Assembly (NCBI GenBank): GCA_944327255.1
Contig: CALVHA010000002.1
Location: 1-64,000 of the forward strand
Direction of reading: 5' to 3'
DNA: 64,000 nucleotides
Source: Candidatus Gastranaerophilales bacterium
GTDB taxonomy: Bacteria > Cyanobacteriota > Vampirovibrionia > Gastranaerophilales > Gastranaerophilaceae
Part shown: positions 15,678-23,975 of the stretch, one piece after another
How the letters are laid out: every line of letters begins with the position of its first letter
Position numbering within the stretch: position 1 is the first letter of the stretch
Notes under the pieces: generated by a model
Seen by the model: the letters and a program-made list of their open reading frames with translations, nothing else
What the model was told of the DNA's origin: nothing
Database searches by the model: none
Translations under genes and position numbers: made by a program

Positions 15678-17972
15678 ATGGTTGAAAATAAACTGTTTGA
15701 CACAACTCTTTTTGTCCCGAAAAATTCTCATAAATATGCTCTTGCCCTTGTAAATATTAAGGGATTGGGAGTTAAAACGTTCAGTTATTTAATCCCTGAT
15801 GATATGAAAGATAAAATTAAAATCGGACAAGCGATTTTGGTTCCTTTCGGACGTCAGGGATTAATTAATGCTTTTTGTGTTGGTTTTTCAGATTATTTAC
15901 CGGAAGAAATTAAGGCTAAGAAAATTAATAAAATACTTGATGAAACTCCTTTGTTTTCTATTGATTATCTGAAACTTCTTGAATGGGTTGCAAACTATTA
16001 TTGCTGTGATCTTGTAACTGTTTTAAATGCGGCAATTCCGATGAAGCTTATCGAAAAAGCTTCAAAGACAGAACAGGCAGTAGAGTTTTTAAAATTTGAC
16101 GGTGCAACAAAGCGTCAGCTTGTTGTCCTTGAATTGTTGCAAAAAATGGGTAAAACTCCTCTTATTGCTTTTGAAAAATTAGCTAAAACAACAAGAGCTA
16201 CTATAAAAAAACTTGCAGATGTGGGATGTTTAAAAATTACGGAAGAAGAAGTTTATAGAAACCCTCTTGATATCTTGAATATTGAAACAAAAGAACCGTT
16301 ATTTGAACTTGAGGCAGAGCAAAAAACTGCTTACGAAGGAATAAAAAAATCTATAGCTGATTATATTGAACAAAAAAATAATACTTCTGATGATGAAGTG
16401 ATACCTCCTCATGCAATGCTGTTACATGGAGTAACAGCTTCCGGAAAGACAGAGGTTTATTTTAAACTTATTGATGACTGTATAAAATCGGGGAAAAATG
16501 TATTGTTTCTTGTGCCTGAAATAGCTTTAGCTTCTCAGCTTACCAAACGCCTTGCAAAAAAATTCGGGACACGTGATGTTGCAATATGGCATAGCAGTAT
16601 ATCTGAGGGCGAAAGATATGATGTATGGCAAAGACTTTATCGAGATGATATAAAGATTCTTGCTGGTGCAAGATCTGCCGTTTTCGCGCCGCTTAAGAAT
16701 ATCGGGCTTATAATTATTGATGAAGAACATGAAGGCGCTTATAAGCAGACAAATCCTGCGCCTCGATATGATGCAAAAGTTGTGGCACAAAAACTCGCAG
16801 AGTTTCATAATTGTCCTCTGCTTTTGGGTTCTGCTACTCCTGATATTTCAGTTTATTATAGAGCATTGAATTCAGGAAATCTTTTTGAGATGAAGCATCG
16901 TTATAGAAATGCTCCGATAGCACCTGTTACTGTTGTTAATATGCAGGAACATTCACGCGCTGCGTATAAAAGTGTAATCTCAAAGCCATTGCAGACTGCG
17001 ATTCAAGAAACGCTTGATAATCATCAGCAGGTAATTTTGTTGATAAATAGAAGAGGTTTTGCAACCTTTACCCAATGTCAGGCTTGCGGGCATGTGATAG
17101 AGTGTCCGAATTGTGCAATTCCAATGATCTGGCATTCTAAAGATAGGCATCTAAAATGTCATTATTGTAACCACATAGAGTATTTCCCGGATACTTGTCC
17201 TGAATGTGGGTCAGATGCTCTTAAAATAAGTGGAACCGGAACACAAAAAATCGAACAGTATGTACAGGAACTTTTTCCGGAAAATAATGTTGAAAGAATA
17301 GATAGTGATGTTCTGGTCCGTAAAGGCGAACATATAAGGCTCTTAGAGCGGTTTCAAAAAGGGGATATTGATATTTTAGTCGGAACTCAAATGATTGCAA
17401 AAGGACTCGATAATCCAAATGTTACTTTGGTTGGTGTAATTTCCGCTGATGCAAGCTTTAATCTCCCTGATTTCCGCTCATCAGAGAGAGGTTTTCAGCT
17501 CTTGACGCAGGTAGCTGGCCGAGCTGGGAGAGGCGAATTTACAGGAAGAGTATTCTTTCAAACTTATAATCCGGAATTTTATGCCCTTGAGAGTGCTAAA
17601 TCCCAGAATTATAGAGAGTTTTATGAAAAAGAAATTATTGCCCGTGAAGAGTTTGACTATCCGCCATATAGTAAAATTGTTCGCTTGATTATAAGTTCAA
17701 TGAACAATTTTAGAGCAGAGAAAGCGGCTGCAGAAATAGCATTAAGTTTATGTACAATAATAGAAAAATACGGGATTTCGGAACGTTTGGAGATACTAGG
17801 ACCAAGTCCATGCGTAATTGAACGTATAAACAGTTATTATCGTTTTCAAATTATTATTAAAAATAAACTTGATGTGAAAGGGCATCAATTCATTTCAAGT
17901 TTTTTGAATAAAGTTATAATGCCAAAGGATGTTAAACTCGCTGTAGACGTTGATCCGTTGGATATTTTATAA
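15678..17972 (+). CDS. priA: Primosomal protein N' (replication restart helicase)
   Basis: 764 residues from ATG 15678, preferred because AGGGGG lies 7 nt upstream; an in-frame ATG at 15624 would overlap the PC4-like gene. PriA reloads the replisome at collapsed forks. Visible parts: N-terminal DNA-binding domain; Walker A GVTASGKTE (about residue 253); DEEH box (about 350); a zinc module of eight cysteines (CQACGHVIECPNC...CHYCNHIEYFPDTCPECGS, about 472-512); helicase motif V/VI GTQMIAKGLDNPNVTLVGV and TQVAGRAGRG. All catalytic parts look intact. It converges on the response regulator gene with a 1-nt gap. Confidence 0.97.
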   Translation: MVENKLFDTTLFVPKNSHKYALALVNIKGLGVKTFSYLIPDDMKDKIKIGQAILVPFGRQGLINAFCVGFSDYLPEEIKAKKINKILDETPLFSIDYLKLLEWVANYYCCDLVTVLNAAIPMKLIEKASKTEQAVEFLKFDGATKRQLVVLELLQKMGKTPLIAFEKLAKTTRATIKKLADVGCLKITEEEVYRNPLDILNIETKEPLFELEAEQKTAYEGIKKSIADYIEQKNNTSDDEVIPPHAMLLHGVTASGKTEVYFKLIDDCIKSGKNVLFLVPEIALASQLTKRLAKKFGTRDVAIWHSSISEGERYDVWQRLYRDDIKILAGARSAVFAPLKNIGLIIIDEEHEGAYKQTNPAPRYDAKVVAQKLAEFHNCPLLLGSATPDISVYYRALNSGNLFEMKHRYRNAPIAPVTVVNMQEHSRAAYKSVISKPLQTAIQETLDNHQQVILLINRRGFATFTQCQACGHVIECPNCAIPMIWHSKDRHLKCHYCNHIEYFPDTCPECGSDALKISGTGTQKIEQYVQELFPENNVERIDSDVLVRKGEHIRLLERFQKGDIDILVGTQMIAKGLDNPNVTLVGVISADASFNLPDFRSSERGFQLLTQVAGRAGRGEFTGRVFFQTYNPEFYALESAKSQNYREFYEKEIIAREEFDYPPYSKIVRLIISSMNNFRAEKAAAEIALSLCTIIEKYGISERLEILGPSPCVIERINSYYRFQIIIKNKLDVKGHQFISSFLNKVIMPKDVKLAVDVDPLDIL

Positions 17973-17973
17973 C

Positions 17974-18669
17974 TTATACATTAAATTTATAGCCACCGCC
18001 ATATATCGTTTCAATATATTTTTTTCCGTCAGAAATCTTATCAAGTTTTGTCCTTAAGTGTCTTATGTGGACTCTAATCGTCTCAATATCATCATCAGGG
18101 GAATACCCCCAAATATCTTTTAAAAGCTGTGCAGAGGAAACCATGTTTCCATGATTTTGAAATAAAAGATTTAAAATATCAAATTCAATAGGGGTTAATT
18201 TTGCAACCTTTTCATTTATTTTTACACTATAAATTTCAGGAAGAAGGGTTACTTCTCCTAGTGTAAGAAGTTCTCTTGTTGAAGCAGATTTTGGTATTTG
18301 GTTTGTTCGCTTCAGTAATGCACGGACTCTAACTTTCAATTCTTCCATCTCAAAAGGTTTTACAAGATAATCGTCGACGCCGATATTAAAACCGTTAACT
18401 TTATCATTTAACTGTGATAGAGCTGTAAGCATTAATATTGGGATGTCTTTTGTATCCTCATTTTTTCTTATTCTTTGTGCAACAGTAAATCCGTCAACAT
18501 CTGGCATCATGACATCCAGTACAACCAATGACGGTACCTCCTGTTTGCATAATGCAAAACCTTTAACTCCATCATAGGCTTGAATAACTTTATGCCCTTC
18601 AAGTTCAAGGTTTACTCTTATAAGTTCATTTATTGCCGTATCATCGTCTATAACCAAAATTTTACTCAT
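17974..18669 (-). CDS. OmpR/PhoB-family response regulator
   Basis: 231 residues. Receiver domain: acidic pair in VIDDDTAI, phosphoacceptor Asp in VVLDVMMPD, Thr in MLTAL and Lys in VKPFEMEEL. C-terminal winged helix from about residue 130: LTPIEFDILNLLFQNHGNMVSS, DDIETIRVHIRHLRTKLD and ETIYGGGYKFNV. The DDIETIRVHIRHLRTKL block is close in style to cyanobacterial RpaA/RpaB proteins. No sensor kinase is adjacent, so it is an orphan regulator in this window. The 252-nt gap to speD may hold divergent promoters. Confidence 0.93.
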   Translation of the reverse strand: MSKILVIDDDTAINELIRVNLELEGHKVIQAYDGVKGFALCKQEVPSLVVLDVMMPDVDGFTVAQRIRKNEDTKDIPILMLTALSQLNDKVNGFNIGVDDYLVKPFEMEELKVRVRALLKRTNQIPKSASTRELLTLGEVTLLPEIYSVKINEKVAKLTPIEFDILNLLFQNHGNMVSSAQLLKDIWGYSPDDDIETIRVHIRHLRTKLDKISDGKKYIETIYGGGYKFNV

Positions 18670-18921
18670 GGTTTAATTGTATGATTAAAATACTATTTTT
18701 AAAAGAATTATTCGTCAGAAGTATTAATAATTCTTAATAAAAATAGTACTGCCGAATGATGTATAATAATTGGATTTAGGACATATTTAAATAAAAAAAA
18801 TTGTAAAAAAATATTTTTTGAGTGTAAATTTTACAAATTTTTTATTTTTTATTGTAATATGTAATAGCGAAAGCAAATTTTTAGTAGGTAAATATACATA
18901 GTATAAAAGGAGGCACATGAA

Positions 18922-19374
18922 TTGGCAATAACTTCACCATTTACAGCGTTTGAAAACGGAAAAAAAGAAATCCATTTGGGACAACACGTACTAGCTGAAT
19001 TTTTTGATTGCGACCCCAATACTTTAAATAGTCTTGATAAAGTAGAAAAATATATGGTAGATGCAGCATTAGAATGCGGTGCTACAATTGTGCAAAAATG
19101 TTTCCATATGTTTAATCCGTATGGAGTTTCTGGTGTAGTTATTATTTCGGAGAGTCATCTGGCAATCCACACTTGGCCTGAACTTGGCTATGCTGCGGTT
19201 GACCTGTTTACTTGCGGAGATAAATGTGATCCGAAAGTTTCTTATGAATTTTTAAAAAGAAAATTTAATTCAAAAAAGGCAACTTTTACTGAACTTAAAC
19301 GTGGTATTATTGATGAAGCAACTATGAAAGTAATGGAAAAACCTTTCGAAATTATGCAGGAATCAATAGACTAA
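18922..19374 (+). CDS. speD: S-adenosylmethionine decarboxylase proenzyme
   Basis: 150 residues. It decarboxylates AdoMet to provide the aminopropyl donor for spermidine. Pyruvoyl enzyme: autocleavage is expected at the E77-S78 bond in SESHLAIHTWPE, and the GVSGVVIISESHLAIHTWPELGYAAVD block is diagnostic. The start is a TTG at 18922, with GGAGG at 18909-18913 and 8-nt spacing. A nearer ATG at 18917 is in another frame and reads only M-N-W-Q-stop, overlapping the true start. It is followed by an intrinsic terminator at 19396. Confidence 0.95.
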   Translation: MAITSPFTAFENGKKEIHLGQHVLAEFFDCDPNTLNSLDKVEKYMVDAALECGATIVQKCFHMFNPYGVSGVVIISESHLAIHTWPELGYAAVDLFTCGDKCDPKVSYEFLKRKFNSKKATFTELKRGIIDEATMKVMEKPFEIMQESID

Positions 19375-19395
19375 TAAAATTTAAAAAACTTAAAA

Positions 19396-19430
19396 AATAC
19401 GATGGTCTAAAGTGGGCATCGTATTTTTTT
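19396..19430 (+). terminator. Intrinsic terminator after speD
   Basis: AATACGATG (19396-19404) pairs with CATCGTATT (19417-19425), followed by a T run to 19430. It ends about 30 nt before the panD start, so panD needs its own promoter, overlapping this hairpin, or read-through. Confidence 0.85.
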
Positions 19431-19459
19431 GTGATAACATAATATATGAGGAAAGAGAT

Positions 19460-19816
19460 ATGTTACAGGAATTTTTATTTTCAAAAATACATAGAGCAAC
19501 GGTTACGGATGCTAATTTAAATTATGTCGGCTCAATAACTGTTGATGAAGATTTAATGGATGCTGCTAAAATAAAAGAATGGCAGAAAGTTGATATATTG
19601 GATATTAATAATGGAGAAAGATTTCAAACTTATGTCATCAAAGGTTCGCGAAATTCGGGATGTATATGCCTTAATGGTGCAGCGGCAAGAAAAGTCCAGC
19701 CTGGAGATAAGGTTATTATTATATCTTATGCCTGCTTAGAGCCAAAGGAAATAGAAAATCATATTCCAACAATAGTTATGGTTGATGAAAATAACAAAAT
19801 AACAAACTTGCATTAA
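19460..19816 (+). CDS. panD: Aspartate 1-decarboxylase
   Basis: 118 residues from ATG 19460 (GAGGAAAG upstream); the longer ORF start lacks support. It makes beta-alanine for pantothenate and CoA. It is synthesised as a proenzyme cleaved at Gly24-Ser25 ([12 protein letters not shown]) to a pyruvoyl group; substrate-site Lys9 ([10 protein letters not shown]) is present, as is the late block [21 protein letters not shown]. It is directly downstream of speD, another pyruvoyl decarboxylase, though separated by a terminator. Confidence 0.97.
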   Translation: MLQEFLFSKIHRATVTDANLNYVGSITVDEDLMDAAKIKEWQKVDILDINNGERFQTYVIKGSRNSGCICLNGAAARKVQPGDKVIIISYACLEPKEIENHIPTIVMVDENNKITNLH

Positions 19817-19840
19817 AAAGCTGATTTATATCAGCTTTTT
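19815..19840. terminator. Bidirectional intrinsic terminator
   Basis: AAAAAGCTGA pairs with TCAGCTTTTT. It lies between the ends of panD and the convergent XRE gene. Confidence 0.8.
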
Positions 19841-20162
19841 AACTTTCTAAATATTCTATTGATTTATAGATATTATAAAAAGTTTTAAGCAGTTTTTTGT
19901 CATTTTTAAGAGCATTAAATAAGACTTTTTCCATAAAATCAGGCGATACTTCATCAAAATAGTAAAATTCATAGGGTTTTGCATTCAATGCTTCAGACAA
20001 TTTTTGCAATGTATCCGGAGAAGGGGCAAATCTGCCGCTTTCCATATAACTTATACTTTGGGGTTCTAATCCAACAAGTTCTGCTAATTTTTCTTGTGTC
20101 AGCCCTCTGCTTTTTCTGATTACTTTAAGCCTATCCCCTATTAATTTTGTTATTTCTGCCAT
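19839..20162 (-). CDS. XRE-family transcriptional regulator
   Basis: 107 residues. N-terminal helix-turn-helix: IGDRLKVIRKSRGLTQEKLAELVGLEPQSISYMESGRFAPSPDTLQKLSEALN. The C-terminal about 45 residues (KPYEFYYFDEVSPDFMEKVLFNALK...) form a small helical extension. Same family and similar length as the regulator at 7537-7857, sharing the KSRGLTQEKLAEL block and a C-terminal tail with F-F/Y-F and NAL/KL repeats. Possibly two paralogous autoregulators. Target unknown. Confidence 0.88.
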   Translation of the reverse strand: MAEITKLIGDRLKVIRKSRGLTQEKLAELVGLEPQSISYMESGRFAPSPDTLQKLSEALNAKPYEFYYFDEVSPDFMEKVLFNALKNDKKLLKTFYNIYKSIEYLES

Positions 20163-20371
20163 TATAAATTCCTCGTTTTTTAAATTATTAATGAAATTAT
20201 GGCGATAAAAAATAAATTATATGTCTATATAAATATGTATAATTTAAATAAATTCTTTAATAATGTTTCGTATTAGTGAAAAATATTGTGATTTAAATAT
20301 CACCGATATAATAAATAATGCTTTTTTGTAAAAGATTGACTTTAATATTGAATTTTCGGTATAATTTAGGA

Positions 20372-21181
20372 ATGATAACGTTTAAACAATATTTAAGGCA
20401 ATCGACTACATATAAGATTTTTCGAGCATTTTTGAGGGAACTTATTGATTTTTTAACAACTTTTGGTGCTATTGTTGAAAATGGTTTGTTGACTTTAAAA
20501 TATATTGTTACATTCCAGATTAATTTTAGAGAATTAATGGATCAATGTGTCAGATTTGGAATCAGCTCGCTTCCTATCACATTATCAATTGTCGGTATGA
20601 CTTCTTTGATTGTAACATCTCAAGTCGCATCTGAAATGGTAAAACAGGGCGGTGGAAATTTTGTGGGGTTACTTATCAGTATTCTGATTGTACGTGAAGT
20701 TGGCGCTATTATGTCTGGTTTTGCCATAATTTCTATGATAGGCTCATCATTGGCTTCTGAAATTGCTACTATGAGGGTTACGGAACAAATTGATGCTGTA
20801 AGAGTTTTGAAAGTTGATCCCATCAGGTATTTATTTGTCCCAAGGGTTTTGTCTGGGATTATAATGATGCCTATTATTGTTGTCATTGCTTCTGCATTTG
20901 GGATAATTGCAGGTGGTGTTACAACGGCGATGACTACAGAACTTGGATATAGAGCATATTTTGATTCTGTTTGGTTGGGAATTTATATGAAAGATTTAGG
21001 CGTATGTTTGCTGAAATCATTGTGTTTCGGAGGTACTATTGCCCTAATCAGCTGTGCCTGCGGTTATCAGGCTACAGGTGGCGCTAAGGGCGTTGGGCTT
21101 GCAACAACAAAAGCTGTTGTGTGGTCATTTGTTGCAATTGTTATATGGGATATGATTTTTGCAATAGCATTTTTCTTCTAA
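20372..21181 (+). CDS. mlaE: MlaE-type ABC transporter permease
   Basis: 269 residues from ATG 20372 (TTAGGA upstream); the first ORF ATG at 20318 is unlikely. Five or six hydrophobic helices. The conserved MlaE core is visible: ITLSIVGMTSLIVTSQV near the start, LLISILIVREVGAIMSGFAIISMIGSSLASEIATMRVTEQIDAVRVLKVDPIRYLFVPRVL, and a C-terminal CGYQATGGAKGVGLATTKAVV. It moves glycerophospholipids between the membranes with the ATPase encoded next (18-nt gap). The MCE-domain partner (MlaD/TGD2) is not adjacent. Confidence 0.93.
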   Translation: MITFKQYLRQSTTYKIFRAFLRELIDFLTTFGAIVENGLLTLKYIVTFQINFRELMDQCVRFGISSLPITLSIVGMTSLIVTSQVASEMVKQGGGNFVGLLISILIVREVGAIMSGFAIISMIGSSLASEIATMRVTEQIDAVRVLKVDPIRYLFVPRVLSGIIMMPIIVVIASAFGIIAGGVTTAMTTELGYRAYFDSVWLGIYMKDLGVCLLKSLCFGGTIALISCACGYQATGGAKGVGLATTKAVVWSFVAIVIWDMIFAIAFFF

Positions 21182-21199
21182 GATAAGGATAATAATTGT

Positions 21200-21919
21200 A
21201 TGAGTATAAAAGTTAGAAATTTAACAAAATCATTTGATGGAAAAAACGTTCTTGATAATATTTCGTTTGAGGTCAACGATGGAGAAACTTTAGCAATTGT
21301 TGGCTTTAGCGGATCGGGGAAAAGTACTGTTTTAAAACTTATCTGTGGACTTATAGAAAAAGATAGCGGTGATATTATCACATCAGAAGGTGATGTTGCT
21401 ATGGTTTTTCAATATTCTGCTTTATTTGATTCTTTGAATGTTGCCGATAATATCTCGTTTGCGCTTAGAGAAAGAAGAGATTTAAAAAATAAATATAGTG
21501 AGGATGAACTAAAAAAAATTGTGTCCCAGAAACTTGAACTTGTTGGCTTAAAGGGAATAGAGCGAAAATTTCCATCGGAACTTTCTGGTGGGATGCAGAA
21601 ACGTGTAAGTTTTGCTCGTGCAATTGTAACGGAACCTCGTACTATTTTATATGATGAGCCTACTGCCGGATTAGATCCTATTTCGTCAACATTGATTGAG
21701 GACTATATTGTAAGATTACAGCAGGAAACAAATGCTGCCTCAATTGTTGTTACTCACCAGATGTCTACTATTACAAGAACGGCAAATAAGCTTATTATGC
21801 TTTATAACGGGAAAATAGTTTTTGCAGGAACTCCTGAAGAGATGCTCAGACAAGATAATGAATATACTAAACAATTTGTAACTGCTTCTCTTGACGGACC
21901 TATGCATATGTTATCTTAA
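21200..21919 (+). CDS. mlaF: ABC transporter ATP-binding protein, MlaF type
   Basis: 239 residues. Walker A GFSGSGKST, Q-loop MVFQYSALFDSLNV, signature LSGGMQKRVSFARAI, Walker B TILYDEPTAGLDP and the H-loop VVTHQM are all present. The long stretch after the Q loop (ADNISFALRE) and GGMQKR are typical of the MlaF/TtgA-like lipid-transport ATPases. It energises the MlaE permease just upstream; the two genes are coupled. The aminotransferase gene follows after 16 nt. Confidence 0.95.
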   Translation: MSIKVRNLTKSFDGKNVLDNISFEVNDGETLAIVGFSGSGKSTVLKLICGLIEKDSGDIITSEGDVAMVFQYSALFDSLNVADNISFALRERRDLKNKYSEDELKKIVSQKLELVGLKGIERKFPSELSGGMQKRVSFARAIVTEPRTILYDEPTAGLDPISSTLIEDYIVRLQQETNAASIVVTHQMSTITRTANKLIMLYNGKIVFAGTPEEMLRQDNEYTKQFVTASLDGPMHMLS

Positions 21920-21935
21920 AGGAAAGAAGGAAATT

Positions 21936-23192
21936 ATGACTACTTTGGAAGAAAAATTGTTCAATAAAGATGTTATGTCTTTAGATACTTATATTATGTT
22001 CAAGCTGAAGGAAAGAACGGATGAATTAAAAGAGGAACTGATAAAGAAAAATAGAGCTCCAATTTCCCTTTCTATGGGTGCACCTACTATGATGCCTCCT
22101 AAAAAACTGATTAACAGAGTAAAAGAACTTATGGATGAACCTAATATACATCTTTATGCTACTCCTCGCGGAGAACTTTATTTCAGAGAAGCTATTGCTA
22201 AAAGAATGAAAAACCGTTTCGGTGTTGATCTTGATCCTGTAAATGAGATATTCTCTCTTATTGGCTCAAAAGAGGGAATTGCGCATTTAATCAGATTTTT
22301 GACTACTCAGAAAGAAGAGAAGTTTGAAAAAGATATTTTTATGGTTCCTGACCCTTGTTATGCATCATACTTGCAAATAATTAAGTGTTCCGGAGGATAT
22401 GCCTATCCTGTTCCTTTAACTCCCGAAAATAATTTTAAACCTGATATGGAAGAATATTTTGAAAAGTTAAAAGAAGACGGATTTAATCCTGAAAAAGTTA
22501 AAGCTGTTATTATTAACTTTCCTAATAATCCTATGGGAATAGGTACAACAAGAGAATATGTTCAGTCTGTGGTTGATTTTTGTAGGAAACATCAAATACT
22601 TTTAATTTCTGATGCGGCATATTGTGATTTATATTTTGCAGAAGACGAAAAACCTTTCAGTGTATTTGAGCTTAAAGGAGCAAAAGATATTGCGGTAGAA
22701 TTCCATAGTTTTTCAAAACCATATGCAATAACAGGCTGGAGACTTGGTTGGGTTTGTGGGAATTCATCTGTTGTTCAGCGTTTGGGAAAAGGAAAATCTA
22801 CAATTGATAACGGAATTTTTAAAGTTCTTCAAAAAGCCTGCGCTGAAATTCTTAATGATCCTGAAGGAGATGAATATATTATTCAAGGGAATTTAGGTTA
22901 CAAACGTAAACAGGAAATTATGATAAAAGGTTTTAGGGAACTTGGGTGGAATATTCCGGATGAAAAAATTTCTCATACAACATTTTATTTATGGCTTCCT
23001 GTTCCTAAAAGATTTAATTCTGCTTATGATTTCTGCGAAGCGGTTCTTGAAAAATCAGGTATTGTTCTGGTTCCGGGAAATGCTTTTGGAGAACATGGAG
23101 AGGGGTATTTTAGATTATCTTTTGTGTGTTCTGATGAACAACTTCAGGAAGTCATTGATAGGTTAAAAGAAGATGGATTTAGTTACAATTAA
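21936..23192 (+). CDS. PLP-dependent aminotransferase, DapL-like
   Basis: 418 residues from ATG 21936 (AAGGAAAGAAGG upstream), rejecting a longer ORF start inside mlaF. Fold-type I aminotransferase: SMGAPTMMPP near the N-terminus, PDPCYASYLQ, INFPNNPMGIGTT, SDAAYCDLYF, the PLP lysine in HSFSKPYAITGWRLGW, and RLSFVCSD. The overall pattern is near LL-diaminopimelate aminotransferases (DapL), which would feed DapF encoded at 10713; aspartate or other amino acid aminotransferase activity cannot be excluded. It is co-directional with mlaEF by position, not function. Confidence 0.8.
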   Translation: MTTLEEKLFNKDVMSLDTYIMFKLKERTDELKEELIKKNRAPISLSMGAPTMMPPKKLINRVKELMDEPNIHLYATPRGELYFREAIAKRMKNRFGVDLDPVNEIFSLIGSKEGIAHLIRFLTTQKEEKFEKDIFMVPDPCYASYLQIIKCSGGYAYPVPLTPENNFKPDMEEYFEKLKEDGFNPEKVKAVIINFPNNPMGIGTTREYVQSVVDFCRKHQILLISDAAYCDLYFAEDEKPFSVFELKGAKDIAVEFHSFSKPYAITGWRLGWVCGNSSVVQRLGKGKSTIDNGIFKVLQKACAEILNDPEGDEYIIQGNLGYKRKQEIMIKGFRELGWNIPDEKISHTTFYLWLPVPKRFNSAYDFCEAVLEKSGIVLVPGNAFGEHGEGYFRLSFVCSDEQLQEVIDRLKEDGFSYN

Positions 23193-23224
23193 AAAAGGGA
23201 GGAATTTATTCCTCCTTTTTTATT
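23192..23224. terminator. Bidirectional intrinsic terminator
   Basis: AAGGGAGGAA pairs with TTCCTCCTTT around a TTTA loop, with A and T runs on both flanks. It separates the aminotransferase and MgtC-like genes. Confidence 0.85.
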
Positions 23225-23945
23225 TCCCTATTAATTCATTATATTCTTGAATTGAGATGGAATCTATTCCTTCTACTGATTTAAAAACTTTATATGTTGT
23301 TTGAATAGGTTTTTTTGAATTTATGTCAATGACAGCGTTGATTTTTGTAATATTTTCATCTTGTTTGCTTTGTTTTTTTGAAATTTCGCGTAATCTCGGA
23401 TATTTTTCAAGTATAAAATCATAAATTTCATTAGATTTTTCATTTGCACATGTTAGAGCAATTCGTAATCTCATAATATTTTTTGTGCTTGAAATAAGAA
23501 TATTTCTTTCAAAAACTCTGACAGAGACAAGAACTAAAATAGATAATATGGTTGTAATAATAGCTACTCCATACATTCCTGCGCCGCAAGCCATACCGAT
23601 ACTGGCAACGGCCCATAATGTTGCAGCAGTCGTTAATCCCATAACAGTTGCGCCATGTCTTAATACAGTACCACCGCCTATAAAACCAATTCCTGTTACA
23701 ACTTGTGCCGCAACACGTGCAGTATCTCGGGTTCCGAATTCATCTCCAGTAACAGATACCATAGGAAAACCGTATATTGATATCAATGTAAACACACATG
23801 CTCCAATACAGACAAGAATATTTGTTCTTAAACCTGCATATTTATTTGTCATCTCACGTTCCAAACCAACTGCAAAACCTAACAATACTGAAGATATCAA
23901 TCTTATACATATTGAAAGATCAAATTGCGGTATAAGGTTTTCCAT
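23220..23945 (-). CDS. MgtC/SapB-family membrane protein
   Basis: 241 residues. The N-terminal about 140 residues are four or five hydrophobic helices with the family core: RLISSVLLGFAVGLERE, GLRTNILVCIGACVFTLIS, DTARVAAQVVTGIGFIGGGTVLRHG and LTTAATLWAVASIGMACGAGMYG. The C-terminal about 85 residues look like the ACT-like regulatory domain found in longer family members. The family is implicated in magnesium homeostasis and envelope stress. It lies 30 nt after the peptide importer genes on the same strand, so it may be in their transcript. Confidence 0.93.
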   Translation of the reverse strand: MENLIPQFDLSICIRLISSVLLGFAVGLEREMTNKYAGLRTNILVCIGACVFTLISIYGFPMVSVTGDEFGTRDTARVAAQVVTGIGFIGGGTVLRHGATVMGLTTAATLWAVASIGMACGAGMYGVAIITTILSILVLVSVRVFERNILISSTKNIMRLRIALTCANEKSNEIYDFILEKYPRLREISKKQSKQDENITKINAVIDINSKKPIQTTYKVFKSVEGIDSISIQEYNELIGK

Positions 23946-23975
23946 AATTCCTCCTGGCTACTCTTTTTATTTTAC

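Noticed and set aside
18780..18860. RpaB-type binding repeat (HLR1) near speD
   Set aside because: TGTAAATTTTACA and related TTTACA copies are present, but spacing and orientation do not fit the HLR1 direct repeat.
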